NCBI RefSeq assembly: GCF_000471625.1
Contig: NZ_AUSW01000027.1
Span: 24,209 to 88,208 of the forward strand
DNA: 64,000 nucleotides
Direction of reading: 5' to 3'
Source: Psychrobacter aquaticus CMS 56
GTDB taxonomy: Bacteria; Pseudomonadota; Gammaproteobacteria; Pseudomonadales; Moraxellaceae
Part shown: one piece after another, positions 18,390 through 27,840 of the stretch
Numbering within the stretch: the first letter of the stretch is position 1
How the letters are laid out: the number at the start of each line of letters is the position of its first letter
The notes under the pieces: model-generated
Seen by the model: the letters and a program-made list of their open reading frames with translations, nothing else
Database searches by the model: none
Told to the model about the DNA's origin: nothing
Position numbers and translations under genes: made by a program

Positions 18390-20549
18390 TTAAGCGACTG
18401 AGTAAAAAGTCTCACCTGCGGCGGCCATATCGCGAATCTTTTGCGGCGCTTCATAGGCTTTGCCAAGATGTGCGTATTTTTCACACAATGCCAAATAGTT
18501 ATCAAGACCCATTTGATCGACATAACGGCAAGGGCCACCGCGGAATGGCGGGAAACCTACACCCATAATCATTGCCATGTCGGCCTCGCTTGGCGTGCTC
18601 ACGATGTTGTCTTCTAGGCAGCGTACAGTTTCATTACAGAAAGCCAGCATGGTACGATCGATAATCGCTTGATCATCAAAGGTTTGCTTGTCACTGTCAC
18701 TCGTCGCCTGTAGCAACTCATAAGTGGCGTCGTCAGCAGTTTTCTTTGGCTTACCGCGGCTGTCGGTTTCATACTTATAGAAACCAACGCCGTTCTTTTG
18801 ACCTAGGCGATTGTTTTCATACAGATGCTGAATGGCACCTTTGTAGTCAGGCTTCATGCGATCAGGGAAACCATCCGCCATGACTTCTGCGCCATGGACG
18901 CCCGTATCTAGACCAACCACGTCGATTAAGTAAGCAGGACCCATTGGCCAGCCGAATTTTTCCATGACTTTGTCGACATGAGCAAAGTCAGCGCCTTGCT
19001 TAAGTAACAAGTCAAAAGCACCAAAGTATGGGAACAATACACGGTTCACAAGGAAACCTGGGCAATCATTGACCACAACTGGCACTTTACCCATTTTAGA
19101 AGCTAGTGCAACCGTAGTTGCGATGGCTTCCTCAGAGGATTTCTCACCACGGATCACTTCTACCAATGGCATGCGGTGTACTGGATTGAAGAAGTGCATA
19201 CCCACGAAGTTTTCTGGACGCTCAAGCGCTTCAGCTAAGAACGTGATAGAAATGGTTGAGGTGTTTGACGCTAGGATACAATCGTCTTTTACCAAGCCTT
19301 CTACTTCTTTTAGCACCGCGCGCTTCACGTTTGGATTTTCTACGACGGCTTCGATAACAATATCAGTCTCGCTAAAGTCACCATAATTCAAAGTAGGACG
19401 GATACGGCTTAACGTTTCACCCATTTGCGTTGGGGTCATCTTGCCGCGATCCACCATTTTGCCAAGCAGTTTACTGGCTTCGCCCATACCAAGGTCTAAT
19501 TGCTCAGACTTAATGTCTTTCATGATAATTGGCAAGCCTTTGCTGGCTGCCTGATAAGCGATACCGCCGCCCATGATACCAGCGCCTAGTACAGCGGCTT
19601 CATTGATGTCATGTGCAAGCTTGCTGTGTTTTTTGGCCAGTTTTTTGACCAACTGATCGTTTAAGAACAAACCAACTAAGCTCTCTGCTTGCGGAGTTTT
19701 AGCGGCTTTAGCAAACCCAGCGGCTTCGACTTCAATCGCTTTGTCACGAGGTAAATTGACATGTTTTTCGATGGCTTCAATAGCCAGTGCTGGTGCTGGA
19801 TACTGCTTAGGATTGGCTTTGGCAAAGATCATACCTTTGGCACTGTTGAATGCCATGGCTTGCTCAAGCTGGTTTAGCTTCACTGGAGCCAGTTTTTCTT
19901 CGCGTTTCGCTTTCCAATCAAGCTCACCTGAGATACATTTTTTGACCAAATCAATCGCCGCATCTTGCAAGTCATCAGCAGGTACGGTTGCATCAACCAA
20001 ACCAAGCTTTAGTGCATCAAGCGGTTTTTTTGGTGTGCCAGTAGCGATAAGCTCAAGCGCATTATCGATACCAATGATACGAGTACTACGCACCGTACCA
20101 CCAAAACCTGGGAAAATACCCAGCTGAGTTTCTGGTAGACCGATAATCGCTTTGTCACTCATGACACGGTATTCACACACCAATGTCATCTCACAGCCGC
20201 CGCCCATTGCCGCACCATTAATGGCAGCAACTTTTGGGAATGGCAGGTCTTCAAAACGATTAAAAGCGTCATTGACATGAATGACCCAATCTTTGATCTC
20301 GCTTTCTGATTTTTTGAAAGAACCCACAAACTCTGTGATATCAGCACCAGCGATAAACACGCTTTTGGCTGAGGTGACGATAAGACCTTTTACGTCGTCA
20401 GCTTTTTCCAACGCGCTGACGGCTTCACCAAACTGTTTGTTGGTTTCGGCATCAAACTTATTCACGCTCTCATTTTCGGCGTTGTACTGCATGTTGGCGA
20501 TGCCATCCTCTAGCATTGTCACCGTGATGCGATTTCCTTGGTATACCAT
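18390..20549 (-). CDS. fadB: Fatty-acid oxidation complex alpha subunit (enoyl-CoA hydratase/3-hydroxyacyl-CoA dehydrogenase)
   Basis: 719 residues, normal for FadB. The N-terminal crotonase domain (1-190) shows [25 protein letters not shown] with a catalytic Glu, and [13 protein letters not shown] with the second Glu. From about residue 315 the NAD-binding domain starts [16 protein letters not shown], and the dehydrogenase His lies in [19 protein letters not shown]-terminal HCDH domain follows with [12 protein letters not shown]. It works with FadA in cytosolic beta-oxidation. It is first in the fadB-fadA unit with a 746-base gap upstream, where no certain FadR- or PsrA-type operator was identified. 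Confidence 0.96.
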   Translation of the reverse strand: MVYQGNRITVTMLEDGIANMQYNAENESVNKFDAETNKQFGEAVSALEKADDVKGLIVTSAKSVFIAGADITEFVGSFKKSESEIKDWVIHVNDAFNRFEDLPFPKVAAINGAAMGGGCEMTLVCEYRVMSDKAIIGLPETQLGIFPGFGGTVRSTRIIGIDNALELIATGTPKKPLDALKLGLVDATVPADDLQDAAIDLVKKCISGELDWKAKREEKLAPVKLNQLEQAMAFNSAKGMIFAKANPKQYPAPALAIEAIEKHVNLPRDKAIEVEAAGFAKAAKTPQAESLVGLFLNDQLVKKLAKKHSKLAHDINEAAVLGAGIMGGGIAYQAASKGLPIIMKDIKSEQLDLGMGEASKLLGKMVDRGKMTPTQMGETLSRIRPTLNYGDFSETDIVIEAVVENPNVKRAVLKEVEGLVKDDCILASNTSTISITFLAEALERPENFVGMHFFNPVHRMPLVEVIRGEKSSEEAIATTVALASKMGKVPVVVNDCPGFLVNRVLFPYFGAFDLLLKQGADFAHVDKVMEKFGWPMGPAYLIDVVGLDTGVHGAEVMADGFPDRMKPDYKGAIQHLYENNRLGQKNGVGFYKYETDSRGKPKKTADDATYELLQATSDSDKQTFDDQAIIDRTMLAFCNETVRCLEDNIVSTPSEADMAMIMGVGFPPFRGGPCRYVDQMGLDNYLALCEKYAHLGKAYEAPQKIRDMAAAGETFYSVA

Positions 20550-21295
20550 TTGAAACTCCTTTCTATATAACGAAAGCTACGTTTTAGAGTAAAATAAATA
20601 GCCAGTTACTGTTAGTAAAATGGGTAATAGCACTTGTGCGCCTGTTTCGTTGTAAAGACCAACTAGCCAGCACACGAGTAAAGATGTCTTTATTATCCAG
20701 CGCTCATGATCTTGTATTCACTGCTATGTACTTATTTTAAAGTTTTTCCACAAAATCATACGGCGCTTTATTTATATGCTACTGCTAAAAATACTGATGT
20801 AAAAAATAACGACTAAGACAAGGCCCAATACTGAACATGAATGATTCATTATCCTGAGTAAAACCCAGTAAGGTCAACATCAGACCGTTATCACGTCAAT
20901 TAGTGTAGGGGATTATACCCCTAGCTGTCACAAGCTAATGCCATACTCGCAAGTCACTCTTAAATCACTTATAGGCATTTATCTTATTTGTTTTCAATGA
21001 ACACCATCTCAAAGATGATAAACAGTTGATGTCATTCAATTAATGTCGCTCACTTAGCTTGCGCCTTTATCAAAACATATTCAACCAGTGAGTAAAACTG
21101 CCAATGCGTAGTAAGGACTTGTGGTCTTATTTCAGCTGTACTTCTCTATTTTCAGATAAAGCGAAATAACAATATGCAAAAAACAATCAATTGATACGGT
21201 GTCTCACACAAGCGATATGACCTATCATGCTACACTAATACCGTTTTTAGCGTATCCCTGATAACTTTACTGTGTCCCTGATAAATGGTTGGATT
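20550..21295. other. Intergenic region between divergent fadB and ispA
   Basis: 746 bases without a credible gene. One clear inverted repeat, TAGGGG-ATTATA-CCCCTA, lies at 20906-20923 and could be an operator. Otherwise AT-rich sequence that must hold both promoters. Confidence 0.55.
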
Positions 21296-22384
21296 ATGAC
21301 TGTTTCCCCTACTCCTAGCGCGACCTCTTTTGGCTTTATACCTTTTAACTCTGTCTCTTTTCAAAGCACTGAGCAATTTCATGGTGCTGTGCGTACGCAA
21401 TTGGCTCACGATATCGAGGTACTATTTGCTTATGCCGAGCTACCAAGCCCACTGGTCGATGCCTGTCGCTATGTGATGACGGGTCATGGCAAATTGGTAC
21501 GTCCACTATTGGTTGCCAGTGCGTTTGCCAGTATCCATAGCAGTAATAGTGAACGTACAGACCAGTACAATGACGGCGTCGATACTCTTGATAGTTTTGC
21601 TAATCACTCACCTCAACCTGACAGCATGCTAAGTTCTGATCTGGATTCATTGTTAGAAAACGACTCAGACTATGATATGTCGCGGCGAGCGGCGTTGGCG
21701 GTGGAGCTGTTGCATACTTATTCACTCGTACATGATGATTTGCCATGTATGGACGATGACGAGCTACGCCGTGGGCAGCCGACGTGTCATATCGCTTTTG
21801 ATGAAGCGGCGGCGCTGCTGGCAGGAGACGTGTTGCAGACCCTCGCCTTTGAAGTATTGACCGCAGAGATGCCCACCTTTGCGCCGTTCGATGCAACTAT
21901 CGCAAGCCAGCTATTGGCTATATTTGCCCCGCGTGCACGGCGTATGGTGTCGGGTCAAATGCTCGATCTCAATGCAGAAGCCAGTACGGACATCTCTCAA
22001 GAGAATTTAGAAGCCATTCACCGTGACAAAACAGGCGCATTAATTGAGGCGGCCATGCTTATGGGCGGTATTTGTGCGGGCGCTACTGCCCCGCAGCGCA
22101 TGGCATTGCAAGAATGCGCGCAGCATATTGGCCTTGCCTTTCAGGTACAAGATGATATCTTGGATGTGACCACCAGCACCGATATGCTTGGCAAACCTGC
22201 AGGTAGCGATGAAAAGTTGGACAAATCCACCTATGTAAAATTGATGGGTGTCGATGATGCGACCAGCTATGCGCAGTCACTGTTTGAGGATGGACGCGCA
22301 GCCATCAGTCGAGAGCTTAGCGACAGTCAAAACAACGATGCTTTACTGGCATTAATAGAATGGCTATGGGCTCGTAAAAAATAG
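21296..22384 (+). CDS. ispA: Polyprenyl synthetase, probable farnesyl diphosphate synthase
   Basis: 362 residues from ATG 21296. It condenses IPP with allylic diphosphates to make farnesyl diphosphate for quinone and undecaprenyl chains. The first Asp-rich motif is HDDLPCMDDDELRRG at about 146-160, and the second is QVQDDILDVTTS near 285 followed by KLDKSTYVKLMG. Standard bacterial IspA is about 300 residues. The extra length is explained by an N-terminal extension and an acidic, low-complexity insert at about 81-128 between GKLVRPLLVASAF and RRAALAVELLHTYSLVHDD. The gene lacks the common xseB/dxs neighbours. Confidence 0.92.
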   Translation: MTVSPTPSATSFGFIPFNSVSFQSTEQFHGAVRTQLAHDIEVLFAYAELPSPLVDACRYVMTGHGKLVRPLLVASAFASIHSSNSERTDQYNDGVDTLDSFANHSPQPDSMLSSDLDSLLENDSDYDMSRRAALAVELLHTYSLVHDDLPCMDDDELRRGQPTCHIAFDEAAALLAGDVLQTLAFEVLTAEMPTFAPFDATIASQLLAIFAPRARRMVSGQMLDLNAEASTDISQENLEAIHRDKTGALIEAAMLMGGICAGATAPQRMALQECAQHIGLAFQVQDDILDVTTSTDMLGKPAGSDEKLDKSTYVKLMGVDDATSYAQSLFEDGRAAISRELSDSQNNDALLALIEWLWARKK

Positions 22385-22454
22385 TTTAGCAAATAGCATC
22401 TGAATAAAAAAAATCAGCAAATTTTATTACCCCAAAAGGTAGTGAGTGGTCGAC

Positions 22455-23273
22455 ATGGACAGTAACCCTACCCCGCGTATTTATCTTGGCACTGGTGGCT
22501 ATAGCGATACCGACTTGCTCGGCACGCTGTATTCCACTGGCACCAAAAAAACGGACTTTTTGCGCGAGTATGCCAAGCAATACGGCGCGGTCGAGATTAA
22601 TAGCACATTCTACGCACCCATCGGACAAAAAGCCTTTGCTGGGATGGTTGACAAGGCGTATGTGCAAACAAATAGCCAATTAAAATTTGCTGTTAAACTC
22701 CATCAAGACTTTACTCATGCGCGTAAAGGCACAGCCGAACACGCGCAAGCGTTTTTGAATGCGCTATCGCCACTTATCGAAGCAAATGCTTTAGCGCCAT
22801 TATTACTCCAGTTCCCACATGGCTTTGATCGTACACGCGAGCATCGTCTCTATCTTGCCAATCTTGTCAGCTGGTTTAAAGACTATCCGTTGGCCGTTGA
22901 GTTTCGTCACAATGGTTGGCACACCCCGCAAGTGGTCGATAGTTTTCGCGAGCAAGGTTTGATTTGGTGCAGCGTTGATTATCCAAAAGTGAGCGGCCTA
23001 CCGCCATCACGGCTGATATTTACTGAGCGCACAGGTTACCTACGTATGCACGGCAATAATCTAAACTGGTGGGATGCCATGAGCGCCAGCGACCGTCATG
23101 ATTATCGCTATAACGAGGCAGAAATGCAGGACTGGGCGCAGGCGATCGCCAATCAGCGCCAGCACTTTGATACGCTTTATATCTTCTTTCAAAACACCGT
23201 CAATGCGCATGCATACTATAATATTGCGATGCTCAGAGAGGCGCTGGGTAGATTCGAGTTTGAGGTGTTGTAA
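22455..23273 (+). CDS. DUF72-family protein (YecE-like)
   Basis: 272 residues. DUF72 TIM-barrel proteins of unknown biochemical role are recognised by IYLGTGGYSDTDL at the start, YAKQYGAVEINSTFYA near residue 50, KFAVKLHQDFTH, LAVEFRHNGWH near 155 and DTLYIFFQNTVNAHAYYNIAML near the end. ATG 22455 is used; the frame also opens at GTG 22446. Notably, two further partial copies of its last ~40 codons occur at 25424-25555 and 26767-26850, separated by unrelated genes, so its 3' end appears to mark repeated insertion events. Confidence 0.9.
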   Translation: MDSNPTPRIYLGTGGYSDTDLLGTLYSTGTKKTDFLREYAKQYGAVEINSTFYAPIGQKAFAGMVDKAYVQTNSQLKFAVKLHQDFTHARKGTAEHAQAFLNALSPLIEANALAPLLLQFPHGFDRTREHRLYLANLVSWFKDYPLAVEFRHNGWHTPQVVDSFREQGLIWCSVDYPKVSGLPPSRLIFTERTGYLRMHGNNLNWWDAMSASDRHDYRYNEAEMQDWAQAIANQRQHFDTLYIFFQNTVNAHAYYNIAMLREALGRFEFEVL

Positions 23274-23280
23274 TACTATA

Positions 23281-24123
23281 TTAGGATTCAACTTTCCATA
23301 CCGCAGCTTCACGTTGTGCAAACGCCTCAAAGCTACCCGCCTCTCTACCCGTCACCGTATGCACATTATCAGTAGTACGGTTTTCTACGCCTTCGCTAAT
23401 CGCAATATCCAACTGGACAAGGACGTCAGCAAAGTCAGCCGCTACGCCCATTTCACGAAACATTTCACCCAATTTACGAGCATCTAATCGCTTGTGTGAG
23501 ATAGGACGACCAATGGCATCACTGACAATCTGAGCGACTTCATCATAACTAATAGCCGCAGGTCCCGTCAGTATCAACTCAGTATGCGAGAAATTTGGAT
23601 CAGTTAGCGCCTCTACTGCAACGGTAGCGATATCTTCGGCATCGATAAATCCCACTTTTCCATCATCCGTCGCCGAACGAATCATATCCGCATGACAAAT
23701 ACCCATCAGATGCTGAGACTCAGAAAAATTCTGCATAAACCAGCTAGGACGCAGTACGGTATAGGGCACAGATTGCTGCGCGAGCCACTCGTGTACCTGC
23801 CCCATCAATGGGCCACCCTGCTCAATTGAGGATGAACTAAGTAATACAAATCGCTCTACACCTGCGGCAATTGCCTGTTCAAGAAATGGACGCATGGCAT
23901 CTAGAGACTCTACGGTATCGGCTGGCGCAATCAGATATACGCTCCTTACATCCTTTAGTGCTGCTACAAAGCTGGTCGCATCGTACCAATCAAATCTCAC
24001 ACGGTTTGGAGCATTAGTGGTACGTGATGCGGCTTTGACAGGGATGGCACGAGCTTCGAGTTGCTGAACAATACGGCGACCCGTCTTTCCAGTACCACCA
24101 GTGACTAAAATAGTATCACGCAT
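23281..24123 (-). CDS. NmrA-like NAD(P)-binding protein (atypical SDR)
   Basis: 280 residues. The N-terminal dinucleotide-binding motif reads ILVTGGTGKTGRRIVQQL, typical of NmrA/NAD(P)H-azoreductase-like atypical short-chain reductases. RFVLLSSSSIEQGG and YTVLRPSWFMQNF match the middle of the family; the classical YxxxK catalytic pair is not evident. Such proteins act as redox sensors or reductases for quinones and reactive compounds. The start overlaps the end of the SnoaL-like gene by 8 bases, so the two are cotranslated, and a divergent TetR regulator probably controls them. The stop lies only 8 bases from the DUF72 gene's stop, in convergent orientation. Confidence 0.85.
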   Translation of the reverse strand: MRDTILVTGGTGKTGRRIVQQLEARAIPVKAASRTTNAPNRVRFDWYDATSFVAALKDVRSVYLIAPADTVESLDAMRPFLEQAIAAGVERFVLLSSSSIEQGGPLMGQVHEWLAQQSVPYTVLRPSWFMQNFSESQHLMGICHADMIRSATDDGKVGFIDAEDIATVAVEALTDPNFSHTELILTGPAAISYDEVAQIVSDAIGRPISHKRLDARKLGEMFREMGVAADFADVLVQLDIAISEGVENRTTDNVHTVTGREAGSFEAFAQREAAVWKVES

Positions 24124-24595
24124 GAGTACTCTCCCGTTTTGTATCAGACGTAGCAGTCACTGTGTCATTATCCATAATGGATAGCGCGACTAGCGGATTC
24201 CAATAGTCACGGTAGCGTTGTATTCTGCCATTGTGCATCGTAATGACTGATACATAACGTTGGTTATAAGGCTTGCCTGTTGCAGTGGCTTTACCAATAC
24301 AATCAAATTCAAGAATCACCGTTTTGCCATCCTCGCTTCGATACACTTGGGGCTCGCTGAATGAATCAATAGTGAGTAGTTCAGGTAGCCATTTAAGATG
24401 ATTGGCAATCGCACTTCTGCCTTTTAAAACATCAGGTATACTTGGTGGAGCAAAGGGAAACTCCATGACACCGTCTTCTGCGAACATCTCTGCAAAACTT
24501 TCGGTAGTAATGGTTAAGGATGAACCTAGCGCTTGAGCAATCATAGTTGAGAATGCAGGAACTAGATTGTTATTTTGTTTATGACCTGTTTTCAT
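24116..24595 (-). CDS. SnoaL-like (NTF2-fold) protein
   Basis: 159 residues with an NTF2/ketosteroid-isomerase-like pattern: FAEMFAEDGVMEFPFAPPSIPDVLKGRSAIANHLKWL near the N-terminal half and YNQRYVSVITMHNGRIQRYRDYWNPL near the C-terminus. These small cone-shaped domains bind or isomerise hydrophobic substrates. It is first in a two-gene operon with the NmrA-like gene. GAGGTG lies 5 bases before the ATG. A perfect 24-base palindrome sits 17 bases upstream of the start, where a repressor would block transcription. The substrate is unknown. Confidence 0.8.
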   Translation of the reverse strand: MKTGHKQNNNLVPAFSTMIAQALGSSLTITTESFAEMFAEDGVMEFPFAPPSIPDVLKGRSAIANHLKWLPELLTIDSFSEPQVYRSEDGKTVILEFDCIGKATATGKPYNQRYVSVITMHNGRIQRYRDYWNPLVALSIMDNDTVTATSDTKRESTHA

Positions 24596-24611
24596 GATTT
24601 CACCTCATTTA

Positions 24612-24635
24612 GGATGGAACGATATCGTTCCATCC
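24612..24635. promoter_or_regulatory. Probable TetR-family operator
   Basis: A perfect 24-base palindrome whose inner 16 bases are GGAACGATATCGTTCC. It lies between the divergent SnoaL-like and TetR genes, just downstream of a TATCCTATATGG stretch that may be the leftward -10 region. Confidence 0.75.
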
Positions 24636-24653
24636 ATATAGGATAACCTTCTT

Positions 24654-25340
24654 TTGACAAATTACAAGCATTTTCAAGCTGATTCTGTAAAAGATTCGAA
24701 TGAATCCTCTGATAGCGATGACGTTAAACCAAATAATCCGACAGAAAGCCGCACAAAAAAACGTGCGCCGTCAGGAGCGGCGGTGATGCAACCTGCCGTT
24801 ACTGAGGCACTCACTCAGGCGCTGTTTACTGAATGGGCTATTAACGGATATGGTTCATTGCGCCTTGAAAAAGTGGCCAAACGTGCTGGAGTCGGAAAAG
24901 CGGCGCTATATCGACGCTGGCCGTCTAAATTTGCAATGGTCGTTGAGCGAATGGAGACTATCGGTATCGAGCTTATCGTGGAGCCTGATACCGGCTCACT
25001 ATATGGTGATATCTACGAGACATTATTGACATTAAGACGGTTATTACGTCATCCTCTTATCGGTCGAATTTTACCGGATTTGCATGCTGAGATGCGGCGC
25101 TCAAGCGATTTGACTGATGCCATCCGCGGACGTTTACAACAGCAACGTCGCGGGCATGCTGAGAAAATTTTTACTCGTGCCATCGCAAGAGGAGAGATAC
25201 CAGCAGATGCCAATATTGAGCTGTTGAGTGATGCCATAGCAGGTTTGATCTACTGGCGTATGGTAGTGACAGGACAACGTGTCAATGAGGATTACTTGAA
25301 TGATGTGGCAAAAGCCATTGAAGCGATGGCTCGTTGTTAA
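24654..25340 (+). CDS. TetR-family transcriptional regulator
   Basis: 228 residues. The N-terminal 40 residues are polar and low in complexity. The TetR helix-turn-helix follows as ALFTEWAINGYGSLRLEKVAKRAGVGKAALYRRWPSKFAMV (about 56-97), with the usual ALYRRWPSK ending. The C-terminal half (TLLTLRRLLRHPLIGRILPDLHAEM) is the ligand-binding and dimerisation part. The start is a TTG with AGGA about ten bases upstream; no ATG occurs before residue 45, so the start is uncertain. It is divergent from the NmrA/SnoaL operon with a palindromic operator between them and probably represses that operon and itself. Confidence 0.88.
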   Translation: MTNYKHFQADSVKDSNESSDSDDVKPNNPTESRTKKRAPSGAAVMQPAVTEALTQALFTEWAINGYGSLRLEKVAKRAGVGKAALYRRWPSKFAMVVERMETIGIELIVEPDTGSLYGDIYETLLTLRRLLRHPLIGRILPDLHAEMRRSSDLTDAIRGRLQQQRRGHAEKIFTRAIARGEIPADANIELLSDAIAGLIYWRMVVTGQRVNEDYLNDVAKAIEAMARC

Positions 25341-25423
25341 TTTTATGCGTTTTTTGGTTATCAAATTTACTTAAAATAACGGTTATCAGGCTTTTATTAT
25401 TGCCTTAACGTCCTTCATTGGAG

Positions 25424-25555
25424 CCGATTGCCAATCAGCGTCAGAACTTTGATACGCTATATGTCTTCTTTCAAAACACCGTCAATGCACCTGCCTATTA
25501 TAATATTGCGATGCTGCGAGAAGCGTTGGCAGCGCATAACTTTGACATATTGTAA
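25424..25555 (+). pseudogene. Truncated second copy of the DUF72 gene 3' end
   Basis: The last 42 codons of a DUF72 gene without its front: IANQRQNFDTLYVFFQNT, then VNAPAYYNIAMLREAL, ending DIL and TAA. By my alignment 33 of 42 residues match the intact gene's tail at 23147-23273, and the differences look like normal divergence rather than decay. It begins abruptly after the TetR gene and ends 33 bases before the YdjM-like gene. Confidence 0.85.
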
Positions 25556-25587
25556 TTAATCTAAACCCTTAAATTAATAAGAGCGCT

Positions 25588-26745
25588 ATGGATTCACTCA
25601 GTCAAATCGTCTTAGGTGCTAGCGTCCAAGGGGCAGTACTTGGTAAATATCAGGGCCGCAAAGCTTACCTATACGGGGCGATACTGGGCACACTACCTGA
25701 TTTGGATGTACTTATCAGCTACCCCGATCCCATTAGTGACATGACATACCATCGCAGCTTTAGTCATTCATTACTCGTCCTGACTGTAGTGGGTATCGTA
25801 GGCGCTTGGCTGATTAGTCGCTATCATCAATGGCGCGATATGCCGTTGCCTTATTCAACGCGGCGCTTAGCACTCGCCATGACGTTAGTTTTGACCACCC
25901 ATCCTATCTTGGACAGCTTTACAGTCTACGGCACACAATTATTTTGGCCGCTACAAGACCCTTTTCAGATCACCCCAATCAGTATTGCGTCGGTATTCAT
26001 TATCGACCCACTCTATACCCTACCGCTACTGATAGCAGTGATCGTGGGACTCTTCAAAGGTAGCAAACTTGCCGTATTCAAGGCAGGACTGCTGGTCAAT
26101 TGTCAGCGCCTTGCGGTTTGGATGCTACTGCTCAGTAGTAGTTATTTACTGCTTGGCTTAGGACTAAAATACCACGCACAGTCCCAAGCTGAGCGAACCT
26201 TGGCTGCCGCTGGCATTGACGCCCTACGACTCAAAACCATGCCTGTCCTACCGACGATACTCATGTGGCGTACCGTTGCCGAAGACGATCAAAATAGATT
26301 GATTGAATTAAGAAGTAGTGTCTTAGATAGCCGCTTACCTGAATACCGCTACCTGACTCAGTACGACAACGCACAGACACTACGGGCAAACATGCCAGCA
26401 CAAAGCCGACCCTATGCCCAGCGTCTTGATTGGTTCTCCGGTAACTGGACAGGATGTCGCCTCCAAATGCTACCCGCCGCTTCTAATGCTAGCGGCGCAA
26501 CCAAACAGCTGGTCGTTGATGATTTGCGTATGATGGCAAGTGACACCGCTTTCTTTAGTTTTGTATTAGCCGACAAATCCAATCAAAATACGCAGTGGCA
26601 AGCCATAACACCTATAGAAGCACCTGTGGTGACTCCTGACAACCAAACTGAATCATCGCGTTTTGAACTAATTAAGCAGGGCTTTAAAAGGGTGTTTGAT
26701 GAGTCGATGGTGGATACAAGTGAGGGTTGGGAAATGGTTGAATAA
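25588..26745 (+). CDS. YdjM-like inner-membrane metal-dependent hydrolase (DUF457)
   Basis: 385 residues. It starts MDSLSQIVLGASVQGAVLG, with GTLPDLDVLISY, MTYHRSFSHSLLVL and THPILDSFTVYGT carrying the His and Asp residues conserved in the YdjM/DUF457 family of predicted membrane-bound metal-dependent hydrolases. Three or four membrane spans are visible: about 54-74, 94-112, 130-152 and 172-192. A soluble C-terminal half of about 190 residues follows. In other bacteria members are often damage-inducible, but I saw no LexA box upstream. It is bracketed by two partial copies of the DUF72 3' end and so seems to be an inserted block. Confidence 0.85.
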   Translation: MDSLSQIVLGASVQGAVLGKYQGRKAYLYGAILGTLPDLDVLISYPDPISDMTYHRSFSHSLLVLTVVGIVGAWLISRYHQWRDMPLPYSTRRLALAMTLVLTTHPILDSFTVYGTQLFWPLQDPFQITPISIASVFIIDPLYTLPLLIAVIVGLFKGSKLAVFKAGLLVNCQRLAVWMLLLSSSYLLLGLGLKYHAQSQAERTLAAAGIDALRLKTMPVLPTILMWRTVAEDDQNRLIELRSSVLDSRLPEYRYLTQYDNAQTLRANMPAQSRPYAQRLDWFSGNWTGCRLQMLPAASNASGATKQLVVDDLRMMASDTAFFSFVLADKSNQNTQWQAITPIEAPVVTPDNQTESSRFELIKQGFKRVFDESMVDTSEGWEMVE

Positions 26746-26766
26746 GTCGTGATCGGTGGCACCATA

Positions 26767-26850
26767 CATTGAATATTTAAAACACAGTCAATGCGCATGC
26801 TTATTATAATATTGCGATAATGCAAGAGGGTTTGGGTTTGAAGTGCTTTG
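26767..26850 (+). pseudogene. Decayed third copy of the DUF72 gene 3' end
   Basis: Reads AATATTTAAAACACAGTC, then codons for NTVNAHAYYNIA, identical in peptide to the intact gene over 12 residues, then drifts (IMQEGLGLKCF) and has an in-frame TAA near its start. It lies between the YdjM-like gene and the HNH gene. Confidence 0.8.
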
Positions 26851-26920
26851 ATAGATATAACTAAGCTATTTTTATAAAAGTCATACTACTGTTAAATTTG
26901 AAATATAAGGAAGTAATAGA

Positions 26921-27730
26921 GTGTATACGGTAATAACTGAAAATAATGAATCTGCTTGGGCTGATGAAACCGGTATCCTTTATCACTTTCCCAAAAGATA
27001 TTTAAAATATCTGGAGCCAGGCACTAATATTATTTACTATAAAGGAGTTCTCAAAAATAAATCTTTCTCGAAAAACAGACTATCTGATGCTCCTCACTAT
27101 TTCGCTTTTGCTAAAATCGGTAAAACCTATCCAGACAAAGAAAGTATTAAAAATGACTTTTTTGCTACTATTACTGAATTTATACCATTTGAAGAAGCAG
27201 TTTTAGCAAAAGACAATTCAAATTACCTAGAAACAATTCCTGAGTCGAGAAAATCCAATTATTGGCGTGATGGAGTAAGAGCTATCGACGCAGACACTTA
27301 CCATCTTATTATCTCGAAAGTCAGCCCTAATAAAGTTTCAGAGCAAAAGAAGACTTATATTTTAGATAAAATTATAGAAAACTATCAGGATTCGCTTGAG
27401 TCTTTAAGTGAAGGCAAGAAATCAAAACGCTATATAACTACGTACGAAAGAAATCCTAAATATAGAAAGCAAGCGATTGCCATTCACGGTAACTCTTGTT
27501 CTGCTTGTGGATTTAACTTTGGAGATTTTTATGGAGAATATGCTGAAGGATTTATCCATATTCATCATATAGTTCCTGTATCAGAATTTGAAGCGCCTAA
27601 AACAATAGATCCAGAAACTGACCTCATTCCCCTTTGTGCGAACTGTCATTCTGTAGTTCACAGAGAAAGAGATAAGACACTATCAATTACTGAATTAAAA
27701 TACTTGATAGCCAGTAGAAGCAAGCCTTGA
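26921..27730 (+). CDS. HNH endonuclease with an N-terminal PUA/EVE-like candidate domain
   Basis: 269 residues. The C-terminal third is a zinc-stabilised HNH nuclease: CSAC at residue 193, FIHIHHIVPVSEF with the catalytic His pair at about 213-216, then DLIPLCANCHSVVH with the second CxxC at about 239-242 and the final His. The N-terminal 120 residues (YHFPKRYLKYLEPGTNIIYY, then YFAFAKIGKTYPD) have the small beta-barrel look of PUA/EVE-type readers that occur in modification-dependent restriction enzymes; that part is inference. The start is GTG with AAGGAAG upstream. Its base composition is clearly more AT-rich than its neighbours, and it lies in the repeat-marked insertion region, suggesting transfer. 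Confidence 0.8.
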   Translation: MYTVITENNESAWADETGILYHFPKRYLKYLEPGTNIIYYKGVLKNKSFSKNRLSDAPHYFAFAKIGKTYPDKESIKNDFFATITEFIPFEEAVLAKDNSNYLETIPESRKSNYWRDGVRAIDADTYHLIISKVSPNKVSEQKKTYILDKIIENYQDSLESLSEGKKSKRYITTYERNPKYRKQAIAIHGNSCSACGFNFGDFYGEYAEGFIHIHHIVPVSEFEAPKTIDPETDLIPLCANCHSVVHRERDKTLSITELKYLIASRSKP

Positions 27731-27766
27731 ACTGGTAAACAGTACGTCTAATATCCTAAAAAACTC

Positions 27767-27800
27767 AAAAAAAGGAGACCTCGTCGTGTCCTTGTTATTA
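27767..27800. other. Decayed duplicate of the sodB terminator
   Basis: AAAAAAAGGAGACCTCGTCG, then TGTCCTTGTTATT, closely matches the intact terminator at 28455-28486, but two stem bases are changed and the T-run is broken. It follows the HNH gene by 36 bases. Confidence 0.65.
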
Positions 27801-27840
27801 AATTCCAATCACCCCATTGCCACAATCACTGCATAACCTA

